A stretch of 64,000 nucleotides of DNA from Akkermansia sp. RCC_12PD (GCF_036417355.1 NZ_CP143889.1:3100001-3164000), one strand, 5' to 3'; shown: positions 50,340 to 61,241, counted from the stretch's first letter. Notes: generated from the sequence alone by a model not told the origin. A program made the numbers and translations.

Positions 50340-52803
50340 CATAACGTTTCCGGCGTGTTTACTTTGCTGGTTTCTGTTAGCCGCATTCCCACTTCGGAGA
50401 TCACAGCTGAATCACTGGTCGTAAACGGGGTTAGCGTAAGCCAGACTGACCATGAAGGCATTCATTCTTCACAACGGCGCTCCTGCATCTCTACAGGGAT
50501 GTTTCTGGAAAAAAACCGATGGTAGCGGCAACACCATTATGGAGGAAACGGACGTAGCCGGACGCCCCGGCTAAGACTACTGATCCTGCGGGCCATGTCA
50601 CCACCACCAGCTATCTGCCCTGCTGTGACAATCCTGCCTGCATCACCGACGCATTGGGAGGAACAACCTGTTATACCTACGACATACGCGGCAGAAAGAC
50701 GGCAGAATATGGCACCGCCATTCAGCCGGCCTGCTTCGCCTACGACGAAGCCGACCGCATGGTGGCCCTGACTACCTTCCGTGCAAACGAAGGCGACATC
50801 ACCACCGATCCTTCCGGCCGAACCGACGGAGACACCACCACCTGGCTCTACGATCCAGCCACCGGTCTGGAGCTGAAAAAAGCCTATGCCGACGGTTCCT
50901 GTGTCTCCAAAACCTATGACGATCTCAATCGTCTGAAGACATTGACCAAGGCCAGATGTATCACCACCACCTGTGCCTATGCTCCTCTCACCGGGGAACT
51001 CGTCTCCCCTCCCACAATGACGCTACTCCCGGATGGAAGTTCACCTACAACCACATCGGACAAATGACCTCCGTCCGGGACGCTTCAGGAACCAGGGAAT
51101 TTTCCTACGATGCTTATGGCCGCATGATTCAGGACACTTCCTTTTGAACCGTGGAAAGCTGCACCCAGGAAGAATACGATGCCTTGGGGTGTTCCAACGG
51201 ATACCGCCTGATGCTCGGCACACGCACGGTGCAGCACTCCCATCTTGACTACGGCCATCAGGGAGGCATTATTGGGATGAATCTGGAAGGCATCGCTTCT
51301 CCCTTTACATGGCAGTACGATCCAACCAGCGGCTTCCTCCACTCTCTCACCTACCCCAACGGCATGGTCCGCCAAAACACCTACCATCCTGCCCTCAACC
51401 TCGTAACCGCTATTGGTTACAGGAAGGGAGCGGACGGCGAATTGGCGGCCGGCCACGAATACGACTACAACGCGCTGATGCGTCCCACTCAACGACGGGA
51501 CTCATGGGATGCTGCCACTCCCGCGACGATAAGAGGTTTTACCTATAACAGCCGCAGTGAACTGCTGGAAGATCGCATCAGCTGGGGAGGAAGGTTTGCG
51601 TCCTGCTATGACAACATCGGCAATCGCAAGACCGCCCGGGAATTGGAGGAAGACATCTCCTACGAATCCAACCGGCTCAACCAGTACACGGATATTGCCG
51701 AAGGGGTAGAAGATTTTAACCCCGTCTACGATGCCGACGGCAACCAGACCAGGATCAAGACTTCAACGTGTGTCTGGGAGGTATCCTACGACGCCAACGA
51801 CCGCCCCGTCGTCTTCACCAGCCAGGATGGCAGAACAACCATCACCTGCGGTTACGACTACCGGGGAAGGCGCCTTGAGAAGAAGGCCACGGTCAATGGG
51901 GCAGTATCCGGCCACTCCCGGTTCCTGTACCGAGGCTATTTGCAGGTAGCCCAACTGGATTTGATGCATCCCGAACCCTTGCTGGTGAAGAGCTATTTGT
52001 GGGATCCGACAGAGCCCACGGCCACGCGCGTCCTGATGATGACATGCAGGAAAGACAACATTTCACAGCAGGAAGAGCATCTCTACTTCATCCACGATGC
52101 CTTGAAGAATGTCACTTCCATCCTTGACGGCCAGCAGAAACAAAAAGCCCGCTACGAATATGCACCTTTCGGAGGCCTGCTCACCGCTGAAGGGGACATG
52201 GCCCGGGAGAACAAGTTCAGGTTTTCCTGCGAGTTCTCGGATGACGAACTGGAACTTGTCTACTACAATTACCGCCATCTCAATCCCGCAGACGGCAGAT
52301 GGATTAACCCCGATCCTATCCAGGAACAAGGAGGTGGAATTTATACGGTTTTGTTTCAAACAAATTGTTCATTACAGACCTTCTTGGATGTGCCATCTAC
52401 GTGGTTGCCTGTCTAGATAAAAACAAAGAAAAAGACATAGAAAAAAATAAAATATTTATAAAAAACTCTAAAAAATATTACAGAGGAATATGATACATTA
52501 GCAGTAATCTCCCATGATGAATATTCAACAGCTACGGGAATAAAAAAGTCTACAATCAATTAATTATAGAAAAAAAAGGAAAATAAATCTAAAATATATG
52601 CCGACATGGGAAAATTTAAAAAATTCTTATCGTCATTGTATCCATCGAATGCAACAAATGGATATGGTATTTATTTAGTGGCATGCCATCAAGATGGTGT
52701 AATTTCCGATGGAGGCTGGAGAATTTATTCTAATGTTGAAGGAATAGTTGTACCTGATATCTCCGCATTATATGATTCCGATACATATTTTTTATCTCAA
52801 TGA
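50340..52803 (+). pseudogene. Decayed RHS-repeat (polymorphic toxin) gene
   Basis: RHS-type sequence is spread over several frames. Parts seen: IPTSEITAESLVVNGVSVSQ (from ~50370), TDGSGNTIMEETDVAG, then TTDPAGHVTTTSYLPCC in another frame, and 50654-51000 (CYTYDIRGRKTAEYG, WLYDPATGLELKKAYADGSC). A frameshift near 51000 and a TGA at 51145-51147 follow. The main open part is 51148-52330 (YRGRRLEKKATVNGAVSGHS, FRFSCEFSDDELELVYYNYR). The core ends RWINPDPIQEQGG. One extra base near 52335 shifts the true continuation NLYGFVSNKLFITDLLG. The variable tip (KKYYRGIYDTLAVISHDEYS, then YGIYLVACHQDGVISDGGW at 52606-52803) is split by more frameshifts. No intact toxin should be made. Confidence 0.8.
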
Positions 52804-53014
52804 TTCTTTACTGAAAGCAGAAGATTTATCCAAATTCGACTGTTGTGTAAAATGCAAATTAAAAAAAGATCCTACTTTAAAATTTGTTCACAAATCATAA
52901 AATATTATTTATCTATTTTAAGCATAACAAAAATCTATGCATGATTCTTGTTTTTTTCATGAAAATCATGCACATGAACTTTAAAAATTATAAAAGTAGC
53001 ATAAATTATTTAAT

Positions 53015-53539
53015 ATGAAAACTAATATTATATTTCCTTCGGTTATTTTGGCATTAAATTTATTAGGGTCCTGTACATTCATATCCCAAAAAAAAGAAGA
53101 AACAAAAAACTCCTATATTCCTCCTTACTACCTACATTACAATACTCCTGCCTACATTGTAGGAAAAGATATGATTAGAAATTCATTAAAATCATACTGG
53201 GATTTGTCATCAAATACGACTCCACAACCAAATCTTAATCCATATGATAAAAAATGGAATGGAAGCGAAACAGCTCTTATGCTGGCGGCAGCTATCGGGG
53301 ATATTGATACCATGAAGAAATTACTCGAATTTAAGGCTGATATTAATGTAGCTTCAAATGAAATGAAGCTCCCCTCTATGACCTTTCCCTACAAAGAAAC
53401 TGCCTTACATTATGCTGCTCGTACAGGACAAATAGGTGCCTACAATTTTCTAATTAAACAAGGAGCTAACCAGAATTTGAAAAATACTGATGGAAAAACA
53501 GCCCAGCAATTACTGGAGAATGAAGTAAAAAATAATTAA
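53015..53539 (+). CDS. Ankyrin-repeat lipoprotein, candidate immunity protein
   Basis: 174 residues. The N-terminus is a lipoprotein signal (LALNLLGSC, Cys20) following MKTNIIFPS. Residues about 90 to 165 contain two to three ankyrin repeats (ETALMLAAAIGDIDTMKKLL, then ETALHYAARTGQIGAYNFLI and KQGANQN). Ankyrin proteins directly downstream of polymorphic toxins often act as immunity proteins, and a lipoprotein would protect at the envelope. The cognate RHS gene upstream is broken, so this may be an orphan. It is AT-rich, like the surrounding region. Confidence 0.7.
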   Translation: MKTNIIFPSVILALNLLGSCTFISQKKEETKNSYIPPYYLHYNTPAYIVGKDMIRNSLKSYWDLSSNTTPQPNLNPYDKKWNGSETALMLAAAIGDIDTMKKLLEFKADINVASNEMKLPSMTFPYKETALHYAARTGQIGAYNFLIKQGANQNLKNTDGKTAQQLLENEVKNN

Positions 53540-53867
53540 AATTATAGAGTAACATACAGGATCGAAATAGGAGGGATAGGCCTGCCGGACAGTAACAGGA
53601 TAAGAATATATACAGGACAATTTCTTCCAAAAAAAGATTTTCAGAAAGAACTTATTAAGTTAAAATTATCCTGTCTATAATAAAATAAAAGGGCAGCAAA
53701 TTGACATCCTCTATCTTCCCCATACTCCTTTTTGTGCCATGATTAATGATTTTCCATATGGACTGGGATAGGTACTGGCCCGGGGAACCATTCTTGTAGC
53801 TTTATTTTCTGCATTTATACTTTATGTATTGCTGCTGAAATGGGAAAATAATGATACGACGAAATAG
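53540..53867 (+). pseudogene. Remnant of a membrane protein gene
   Basis: Broken frames read VTYRIEIGGIGLPDSNRIRI, then after two stops and a shift QQIDILYLPHTPFCAMINDF, then VALFSAFILYVLLLKWE, which is a membrane helix. The order of a beta domain followed by a transmembrane helix resembles the end of the DUF3592-like gene downstream, so it may be a decayed relative. I see nothing further between 53868 and 54039 except AT-rich sequence. Confidence 0.4.
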
Positions 53868-54039
53868 AGGTGATTTTTCCATGCCCTATATAATAGATAT
53901 ACTCAATAATTTATCCCCAGGAAGTGCTATTTACGAATTTAAAACTCCTGCATTGGAATTTAAATAAGTTATTTATTTTTAACAATATTGACATAAATTA
54001 ATTAAGTATATAAAATACTTTTTTGAATTGAAATATGTT

Positions 54040-55206
54040 ATGAATACAATAATTTTTAATAACAGATGGATTTCAGGAATTAAGCCGATAGTGATCGTGG
54101 TTTTCCTATTCCTCTGTTTCATCTGCATATTCTTTCCCGTCGTTTTCTATTCATTTATCATCGAATTAAAGAAGGAAACCAATGGCCATTTCATAATTCT
54201 GGGAATCACGTCTTTTTTTTCTCTGATTTTCATTATTACAACTCTCTATATTAGTTTGCTGCTTGTTTTTGGTAAATTACACATTGTTTTAGATCATTTT
54301 AAAATTATTGTTGACCAATATGTGCTGGGAATACGCATGACATCACAGCAGATTCCTTTAAGCGGCGATACCCGTATTATTCTGGAAAGCGGTCCTTTCG
54401 GTTCAAATGCCCATATCTTTAAAAACAATGGTAAGGTTCAGGCATTCCCGATGGCTCCAGTCGTATACAGTATCAAAATTCAAGAGGCAGGCAGATCAGA
54501 CGTTATTCTTTCATCAGGTAATTATTCACTGGTATTAAAATTATTCCGCCAGATCTCCGGCCTATATCCAGAATTAACGGCTGAAATTGATACGAGCAGT
54601 GAAAAAAGATTACTTGATGAATACAGAAAGCGGATAAATTCCATAAAAAAACGGTCCGCATTGGCGCTTTCTCTTTTATGTTTTTTTGGCACAATATTAA
54701 CGGGTCTTCCTTTGTCCCTGGAATACATGAATTATAAATATTCCAGGAACTGGGTTGAAATCCAGGGGAGAGTGGAGGAAATGCAGAAAGCTGAAAACAA
54801 GGATGGATTCCGCGTAGCATATTCTTGGAAAGGGAAAAAACGGTACACATCCCCGTATGAAAAAAGTTTCCTGTCGGACCAACATGAAGAAAATGCTACG
54901 GAAGGAAATCTGGTCCGTCTCTATGTTAATCCCGAGGACCCGGAGCAATACACTTTTGGCAGTTCCATATTGTCAAGTATGATAGGGCTCATTATTTGTT
55001 TTTGCTTATTACTACTATTTTCCCTATTACTATTCTGTGCGTTTTTGAAGCTTAGAAAAACAAATCTTGAACATAAAGTATTTAAAATGAATACTTTGTT
55101 GTACTATTTCCAGAAACCTTCCAAAACGATTGCTTTTCCGGAAACTGAAATACCCGCCTCCTTTGAACGGCGGCATATTCAAGCATGTAGTACCAGAACA
55201 TCTTGA
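54040..55206 (+). CDS. DUF3592-like membrane protein
   Basis: About 388 residues from the ATG at 54040 (MNTIIFNNRWISG); a TTG 12 bp upstream is less likely. Hydrophobic helices lie at about residues 16-35, 50-75, 205-225 and 310-335. Between the last two is a DUF3592-type beta domain (RNWVEIQGRVEEMQKAENKD, RVAYSWKGKKRYTSPYEKSF, GNLVRLYVNPEDPEQYTFGS). These proteins have no proven role. The final 25 residues (IPASFERRHIQACSTRTS) are unlike the rest and may come from a late frameshift. Confidence 0.65.
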   Translation: MNTIIFNNRWISGIKPIVIVVFLFLCFICIFFPVVFYSFIIELKKETNGHFIILGITSFFSLIFIITTLYISLLLVFGKLHIVLDHFKIIVDQYVLGIRMTSQQIPLSGDTRIILESGPFGSNAHIFKNNGKVQAFPMAPVVYSIKIQEAGRSDVILSSGNYSLVLKLFRQISGLYPELTAEIDTSSEKRLLDEYRKRINSIKKRSALALSLLCFFGTILTGLPLSLEYMNYKYSRNWVEIQGRVEEMQKAENKDGFRVAYSWKGKKRYTSPYEKSFLSDQHEENATEGNLVRLYVNPEDPEQYTFGSSILSSMIGLIICFCLLLLFSLLLFCAFLKLRKTNLEHKVFKMNTLLYYFQKPSKTIAFPETEIPASFERRHIQACSTRTS

Positions 55207-55399
55207 ACCGACCAACATTTGTCCTCCTTTTTAAAATTATGAAATCATAAAATACTTTGTCGTAATATTATCAATATTGGTTACAATTTTTATAATTGGG
55301 CATAGTATTCTATTTTGTCCGTCTTTGTAAGATCCCTTTAATCTACACGGTCGTAATATTTATAAAGACTAATATTTATACTATTTTCAAGAAGGAGAT

Positions 55400-55615
55400 A
55401 TGCATGTCCTGTGGAAAAAGTATTCCTCGTTGCCTGACATACCCTTTAACCAGGCAGTTTCCTGTATTTATCGAAATGATATTCATACCATTTCCGTGTG
55501 TATAGACAATGAATGGTATGAAGTAGATATGATGAATGACAATATTAAAAAAATATCTGGAAATATTTTAACACCACATTCTGTACCCTCACCTATTTTC
55601 TATAAACAATTATAG
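55400..55615 (+). CDS. Small ORF of unknown function (71 aa)
   Basis: Starts MHVLWKKYSSLPDIPFNQAV with AAGGAG seven bases upstream. The sequence (CIYRNDIHTISVCIDNEWYE, VDMMNDNIKKISG) looks beta-rich and soluble, like small immunity proteins downstream of RHS genes. No signal peptide or family is recognised. The 190 bp before it show only AT-rich sequence. Confidence 0.45.
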   Translation: MHVLWKKYSSLPDIPFNQAVSCIYRNDIHTISVCIDNEWYEVDMMNDNIKKISGNILTPHSVPSPIFYKQL

Positions 55616-55650
55616 GAGCCATCTGACAAAATCGGCCTTTGTCCATACAT

Positions 55651-55685
55651 AAAAACGCCGTTCCGAAAAAATCCGGAACGGCGTT
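55651..55685 (-). terminator. Intrinsic terminator of uvrA
   Basis: AACGCCGTTCCG and CGGAACGGCGTT form a perfect 12-bp stem around a short AT-rich loop. On the minus strand it is followed by TTTT and lies 14 bp after the uvrA stop. Confidence 0.9.
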
Positions 55686-55698
55686 GCAGATGTTACGG

Positions 55699-58600
55699 CT
55701 ATTTACTATCAACCAACTCCCGGCGTATGTATTCCGCTGTGGGCGAATCCTTTTGAGCGATTTGCTCCGGGGTGCCGCTGGCTACGATGCGGCCGCCTTC
55801 CTCTCCTGGTCCGGGCCCCATGTCGATAATATAGTCCGCCTCCGCCATGATTTCCGTGTTGTGCTCAATGACAATGACCGTATTTCCCTGGTCCGCCAGG
55901 CGGTGCAGCACGTCGATAAGAAGACGCACGTCCCGCGGATGCAGGCCGATGGAGGGTTCCTCAATGAGGTACAGGTCACCGGGCAGTTCCTTGCCTTTCA
56001 TCAGGGCGTTCCGGCTGACGCGCCGGCCCTTGATGAGTTCCGTCACCAGCTTGAGCCTCTGGGCCTCCCCGCCGGAGAGCGTGTTGGAGGCCTGCCCCAG
56101 TGTCAGATAGCCCAGGCCGGTTTCCGCCAGCAATTTGAGGGGATCTGAAATGCGGGGCTGGCTTTCAAAGAATTCCGCCGCCTCCGAGAAGTCCATCCGC
56201 AGCACGTCCGCAATGGTTTTCCCCTTGTACCTCACGGTCAGGGTGGCGGCGTTGTAACGCTTGCCCCGGCAGGTTTCACACGGCACGTAGCAGGGAGGCA
56301 GGAAGTCCATTTCCAGCTTCTGCATGCCTGTTCCCTTGCAGGACTCGCAGTTGCCCTGCCCCGTGTTGAAGGAGAAGCGGCCGCGGTCGAAACCCAGCCG
56401 CCGGGCATCCGCCGTCTGGGCGAACAGGGTCCGGATATCATCCAGAAACCCCACGTAAGTGGCCGGAGTGGACCTGGGAGTCTTGCCGATGGGACTCTGG
56501 TCCACCCCGTACACCATCCGCAGGGAATCAAACCCGGAAGAGGATTTCCACAGCTTCTTCTGTTCACGGGTCAGTTTGTCCCCCAGCGCCTGGCGCGCCG
56601 CCAGGCGGATGGTTCCGGTCATCAGGGAGGTCTTGCCCGCTCCGGAAACGCCAGTCAGTACGGTAAGGCGCCCCTTGGGAATAGCCACGTCCACATTCTT
56701 CAGGTTATGCAGGCAGCAGCCCTCCACCCGGAGCCACGCGGTTTCATCCTTGCGGGCAGGTATCCGGCGCCGTTTGCCGCGGTACGGATGGTGCGGCTTG
56801 TGATGCAGGGCCAGCCCGGTAACGGAATCCGGCATTTCCGCCAGTTCCTCAAAGGTCCCCTGGGCCATGACGCGCCCACCGTGGACGCCCGCTCCGGGGC
56901 CCATGTCCACAATGCGGTCCGCACGCTTCATCGTGTCCTCGTCATGTTCCACCACCAGCAGCGTATTCCCCCGGCGTTTGAGTTCATCCAGCGTGCCCAG
57001 AAGCAGTTCATTGTCCCGCGGGTGCAGCCCGATCGTGGGTTCATCCAGAACGTACAGTACGCCCCGGAGATGAGAGCCAAGCTGGGATGCCAGGCGAATG
57101 CGCTGGGTTTCCCCGCCGGAAAGCGTCGTCGCACTGCGGTCCAGGGACAGGTACCCCAGCCCCACGCGCTGGAGGAAGCCGAGCCGCTGCGTCACTTCCG
57201 CAACTACGTCCCGGGCGATCAGGGCTTCTTCACGTTCAAACTTCCAGCCCTCCACCAGTTTGGCGGCCTCCATGGCCGGCAATGAGGCAAGCTCGCCAGG
57301 CGTCACGCCCTGGAGCCTGACGGCACGGGCAAATTCATTCAGGCGCACACCGCGGCAGGCAGGGCATGTTTTTACCTCCTTTTCGTCATCCACCTGCTTG
57401 GCAAGCTCCTTGTCGTATTTCAACTCCGCTTCCAGCAGGGACTGGGCCTGGTCTTCCTTCATCTTGCGCTTGCCCACCACGCCGTGCCCCCGGCAGACGG
57501 GGCACCAGCCGCGGGGAGAGTTGAAGGAAAACGTGTACGGCTCCAGTTCCGGGAAAGACTGGCCGCAGGAGGCGCAAGCCAGCTTCACGCCCATCAACTC
57601 CGGAGAGGAGGAACCGGGGGGAAGCACCTGCAGGAAACCTTCCCCCATGTCCAGCGCGGCGTGAACCGCCTGCGCCACTTCATCCGGGGTCCAGGAACTT
57701 TCCGGACGGCTCATCACCAGGTCCAGATCGTGGCTGGAATAACGGTCCAGGGGCTGAAAGCCGCTCAGCGGCACCAGGCCTCCGTCCACCCACAATTCTT
57801 CATACCCCTTGCCTTCCGCCCAGCGCGCCAGATCGGCGTAATGCCCCTTGCGCCCGCGCACCAGGGGCGCCAGCAGGGCCAGCCTGCCATGCTTTTTCAA
57901 CTGCCGGGAAACGAGTTCCACCACTTCCGATTCCGAACGCTTGCCTACCGGCACTCCGCACTTCGGGCAATAGGCCTGCCCCAGCTTGGAATACAACAGG
58001 CGCAGGAACTGCCAGATTTCCGTAACCGTCCCCACCGTGGACTTGGTACCGCCGCGGGACATGTTCTGCTCAATGGCCACCGTGGGCGGCAGACCCGTAA
58101 GGCGGTCAATGTCCGGACTTTCCAGTTGCTCGGTAAACTGGCGGGCATACGGAGACATGACGTCCATGAAACGCCTCTGCCCTTCCGCAAAGAAGATATC
58201 GAAGGCCAGGGAGCTTTTTCCCGATCCGGACAAGCCGGTCAGCACGGTCATTTCTCCGCGAGGCACGTCCAGATCCACGTTCTTCAGGTTGTGGTGCCGC
58301 GCCCCCCGCAGGGCCATGACGCCTGCCGGAATATCCATATCCGCGGAATCCGGCATGGCGGCGTCCTGCGGATCGTAAACGGAGGGAAGGCCTTCGAGCA
58401 CGTCCTTGAGGTACTTGCCCGTGTAGCCCTTGCCGGCCGCCACGATTTCCTCCGGCGTCCCGGCCGCAACCACATGGCCGCCGCCCGCTCCGCCTTCCGG
58501 CCCCAGGTCAATCACGTAATCCGCGGACTTGATAAACTCCGGGTTGTGCTCAATCACCAGCAGGGTATGCCCCTGCTCCACCAGCTCCCGGAAAACGGCC

Positions 58601-61221
58601 AGCAGCACTTCAATATCGGCAAAATGCAGCCCCGTTCCCGGCTCGTCCAGAATCAGCATCTTGGGATTGTTTTTGCCGGAGCCCATCTGGTCCAGCAGTA
58701 TCTTGGCCAGCTTCAGGCGCTGGTTCTCCCCGCCGGACAGCGTATTCAGCGGCTGTCCCAGCGTCAGGTGGCCCAGCCCCACGCGCCGGAGCACGCCCAG
58801 CTTTTCCGCAATGCGTCTGGCACGCGCACCCTTTTCCCCACCGAAGTATTCCAGGGCGGCCGTCACGGTCATGCCCAGAACGTCGGCAATATTCCTGCCG
58901 TCGCGGTACACGCTCAATACCTCGTTCCCGTAGCGGGCACCGTGGCACAGGGGACACTGGACGAAAATGTCTGAAAGAAACTGCATCTCCACCTTCTCGC
59001 TGCCCATCCCCATGCAGCGGGGACAGCGCCCGTCGCCGCTGTTGAAGGAAAAGAATCCCGGCTTCATCCCGCGGGCGCGGGCCGTTTCCGTATCCGCAAA
59101 CAGGGCGCGGATTTCCTCAAACACGCCGGAATACACGGCAGGAGTGGAACGGGGTGTGCGCACGATGGGACTCTGGTCCACCATCACCACTTCATCAAGC
59201 AGCTCCCAGCCCTTGACGGACTTCACGTGTGCAGGCTCTTCCTCGCACACGCCGCCCTTGGCCACCAGCGCGTTCAAATACACCACGTCGTGTGCCAGCG
59301 TGCTCTTGCCGGAACCGCTGACGCCCGTCAGGCAGGCGAACACGCCCAAGGGAATGTTCACGTCCAGTTTTTTCAGGTTGTGCCGGGTAGCGCCGGAAAT
59401 CTGCAAAAACTTTCCGGGCTTGCGCCTCTTCTGCGGAATGGAGATGCGCCGCCTGCCGGACAGGAACGCCCCCGTCAGGGATTCCGGCACCTCCGCAATA
59501 CGGTCCGGAGCGCCGGAATACACCAGGCGCCCCCCTTCGCGGCCGGAGCCGGGGCCCATGTCCACCAGACAGTCGGCGGCGCGCATCACGGCTTCCTCGT
59601 GCTCCACGACCACCAATGTGTTTCCCCGTGTCTTGAGACGGTTCATGGCGGAAATCAGGCGGGAGGTATCCCGGGGATGCAGGCCCACGGTCGGTTCATC
59701 CAGCACGAACAACGTATCCGTCAGAGAAGCCCCCAGGCAGGTAGTCAGACTGACGCGCTCGATCTCCCCGCCCGAAAGGGTGCGCGTGGCGCGGTCGGAA
59801 CTCAGGTAGCCCAGTCCCACTTCATTAAGATACTCCAGGCGGCTCCGCAATTCGGCCACGGCATGCTTCAGGCCGGGGTCTTCATGGGAACGCGGCGTCA
59901 CATGCTTGTCCACCCAGGCCAGCAACTCATCCATGGGCATGCAGAACAGATCCGGCAGGCTTTTGCCGCCCAGCTTGAACTGGAGGGCCTCCGGCCTCAG
60001 GCGCTGTCCATGGCAGGACGGGCATTCCTGATAAACCCGGAAGCGGCTCAAATACACCCTGACATGCATCTTATGCGTCCGGCTCTCCAGATACTTGAAA
60101 AATCCAGCGATGCCGTACCACAGTCCGCGTTCGTACATTTCATCCGGGTCACTGCCGTCGCCATACATCAGCCAGTCCCGTTCCCACTGCTTCAAATCCT
60201 TCCAGGGCACGTCCAGACGCACCTGCCGGGGGCTCTTGCGCCAGGCGCGCATCAGGTCCTTCTTGCATTCGGAAAAGACCTTGCCCTCTCCCTCGAAAAT
60301 ATGGATGGCCCCGTTCCTGACGCTCAATTCCGGCTTGATGCAGCGGTTGTAGTCCACCGTGATCACGCGGCCGTAGCCCCGGCATTCCGGACAGGCGCCC
60401 AGGGGTGAATTGAAGGAAAACAGGCCGGGCCGCGGCTCCATGAGCGGATACCAGTCTCCGCGGAACTTCATGGCCGGCAGCCAAATTCCGTCCACGCGCG
60501 GAACCACGTGGGCCACGCCGCCGCCCAGGCGCATGGCCGTTTCCAGAGCCTCCAGACGGCGTTCCCTCTGTTCCTCATTCAGCCGAACACGGTCCTGAAT
60601 GACCAGCAGGGATTCGCCTTCCGGCAGGGACCAGTCATCGTCCTCCAGCCGCAGCATCTCCCCATGCGCGAAAACGCGCAAATAACCCTGCGCCACCAGG
60701 TTCATCTTGAGCGTGGACAGGTCAATGGACTCCGTACGGGGCACCTCCAGGCAAATCATCAGCTCCGTGCCCGGAGGCAATTCCGCATTCAGCTTTTCGT
60801 CAATGGAACCGGGCGTCTCCGGCCTGATCTCCCGGCCCGTCTCCGGATCAAATCCGGACGCCAGCCGGGCGAAGACGAACTTCCAGTAATCATTCAGTCC
60901 CGTCATCGTTCCCACGGTAGAGCGGGAAGTCCTGACGGAATTGCGCTGGTGCAGCGCAATCGCCGGAAGAATATTCTCTACGGTATCCACGTCCGGCTTG
61001 TCCATGCGGTCCATGAACTGACGTACGTAGGGGGAAAAGGTTTCCATATACCGCCGCTGCCCTTCCGCGTACAGCGTATGCATGGCCAGGCTTGTCTTTC
61101 CGGACCCGGAAGGCCCCGTCACCACCGTCAAACGCCCCAGGGGAATATCCACATCCACATTCTGCAAATTATGCTCGCGGGCGCCCCGGATGCGTATGCG
61201 CCCATCATCGCAATGACTCAT
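55699..61221 (-). CDS. uvrA: Tandem-duplicated excinuclease ABC subunit A
   Basis: 1,840 residues, about twice the usual 940, with two complete UvrA units in one chain. Each half has two ABC ATPase domains. Walker A motifs include GPSGSGKTSLA, GVSGSGKSTLA, GLSGSGKSSLA and GVSGAGKTSLM. Four signatures are TLSGGEIERVSL (~484), TLSGGENQRLKLA (~828), TLSGGETQRIRLAS (~1370) and TLSGGEAQRLKLV (~1713). Zinc-finger Cys pairs appear repeatedly (CPECRGYG, CPSCHGQR, CPRCMGMG, CPVCRGHG, CPACRGVR, CESCKGTG). Three Walker B motifs read LDEP, but the fourth is YLIEEPSIGLH. UvrA scans DNA for bulky damage and loads UvrB. The double form is known from Chlamydiae and fits the PVC group. Confidence 0.93.
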   Translation of the reverse strand: MSHCDDGRIRIRGAREHNLQNVDVDIPLGRLTVVTGPSGSGKTSLAMHTLYAEGQRRYMETFSPYVRQFMDRMDKPDVDTVENILPAIALHQRNSVRTSRSTVGTMTGLNDYWKFVFARLASGFDPETGREIRPETPGSIDEKLNAELPPGTELMICLEVPRTESIDLSTLKMNLVAQGYLRVFAHGEMLRLEDDDWSLPEGESLLVIQDRVRLNEEQRERRLEALETAMRLGGGVAHVVPRVDGIWLPAMKFRGDWYPLMEPRPGLFSFNSPLGACPECRGYGRVITVDYNRCIKPELSVRNGAIHIFEGEGKVFSECKKDLMRAWRKSPRQVRLDVPWKDLKQWERDWLMYGDGSDPDEMYERGLWYGIAGFFKYLESRTHKMHVRVYLSRFRVYQECPSCHGQRLRPEALQFKLGGKSLPDLFCMPMDELLAWVDKHVTPRSHEDPGLKHAVAELRSRLEYLNEVGLGYLSSDRATRTLSGGEIERVSLTTCLGASLTDTLFVLDEPTVGLHPRDTSRLISAMNRLKTRGNTLVVVEHEEAVMRAADCLVDMGPGSGREGGRLVYSGAPDRIAEVPESLTGAFLSGRRRISIPQKRRKPGKFLQISGATRHNLKKLDVNIPLGVFACLTGVSGSGKSTLAHDVVYLNALVAKGGVCEEEPAHVKSVKGWELLDEVVMVDQSPIVRTPRSTPAVYSGVFEEIRALFADTETARARGMKPGFFSFNSGDGRCPRCMGMGSEKVEMQFLSDIFVQCPLCHGARYGNEVLSVYRDGRNIADVLGMTVTAALEYFGGEKGARARRIAEKLGVLRRVGLGHLTLGQPLNTLSGGENQRLKLAKILLDQMGSGKNNPKMLILDEPGTGLHFADIEVLLAVFRELVEQGHTLLVIEHNPEFIKSADYVIDLGPEGGAGGGHVVAAGTPEEIVAAGKGYTGKYLKDVLEGLPSVYDPQDAAMPDSADMDIPAGVMALRGARHHNLKNVDLDVPRGEMTVLTGLSGSGKSSLAFDIFFAEGQRRFMDVMSPYARQFTEQLESPDIDRLTGLPPTVAIEQNMSRGGTKSTVGTVTEIWQFLRLLYSKLGQAYCPKCGVPVGKRSESEVVELVSRQLKKHGRLALLAPLVRGRKGHYADLARWAEGKGYEELWVDGGLVPLSGFQPLDRYSSHDLDLVMSRPESSWTPDEVAQAVHAALDMGEGFLQVLPPGSSSPELMGVKLACASCGQSFPELEPYTFSFNSPRGWCPVCRGHGVVGKRKMKEDQAQSLLEAELKYDKELAKQVDDEKEVKTCPACRGVRLNEFARAVRLQGVTPGELASLPAMEAAKLVEGWKFEREEALIARDVVAEVTQRLGFLQRVGLGYLSLDRSATTLSGGETQRIRLASQLGSHLRGVLYVLDEPTIGLHPRDNELLLGTLDELKRRGNTLLVVEHDEDTMKRADRIVDMGPGAGVHGGRVMAQGTFEELAEMPDSVTGLALHHKPHHPYRGKRRRIPARKDETAWLRVEGCCLHNLKNVDVAIPKGRLTVLTGVSGAGKTSLMTGTIRLAARQALGDKLTREQKKLWKSSSGFDSLRMVYGVDQSPIGKTPRSTPATYVGFLDDIRTLFAQTADARRLGFDRGRFSFNTGQGNCESCKGTGMQKLEMDFLPPCYVPCETCRGKRYNAATLTVRYKGKTIADVLRMDFSEAAEFFESQPRISDPLKLLAETGLGYLTLGQASNTLSGGEAQRLKLVTELIKGRRVSRNALMKGKELPGDLYLIEEPSIGLHPRDVRLLIDVLHRLADQGNTVIVIEHNTEIMAEADYIIDMGPGPGEEGGRIVASGTPEQIAQKDSPTAEYIRRELVDSK

Positions 61222-61241
61222 GGGCGGATAATATCATCAAT

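Noticed and set aside
57484-58974. Long plus-strand open frames (up to about 496 codons) opposite uvrA
   Set aside because: They mirror the GC-rich codon pattern of uvrA, have His/Gln/Arg-rich implausible composition, and lie entirely inside a clearly conserved gene.
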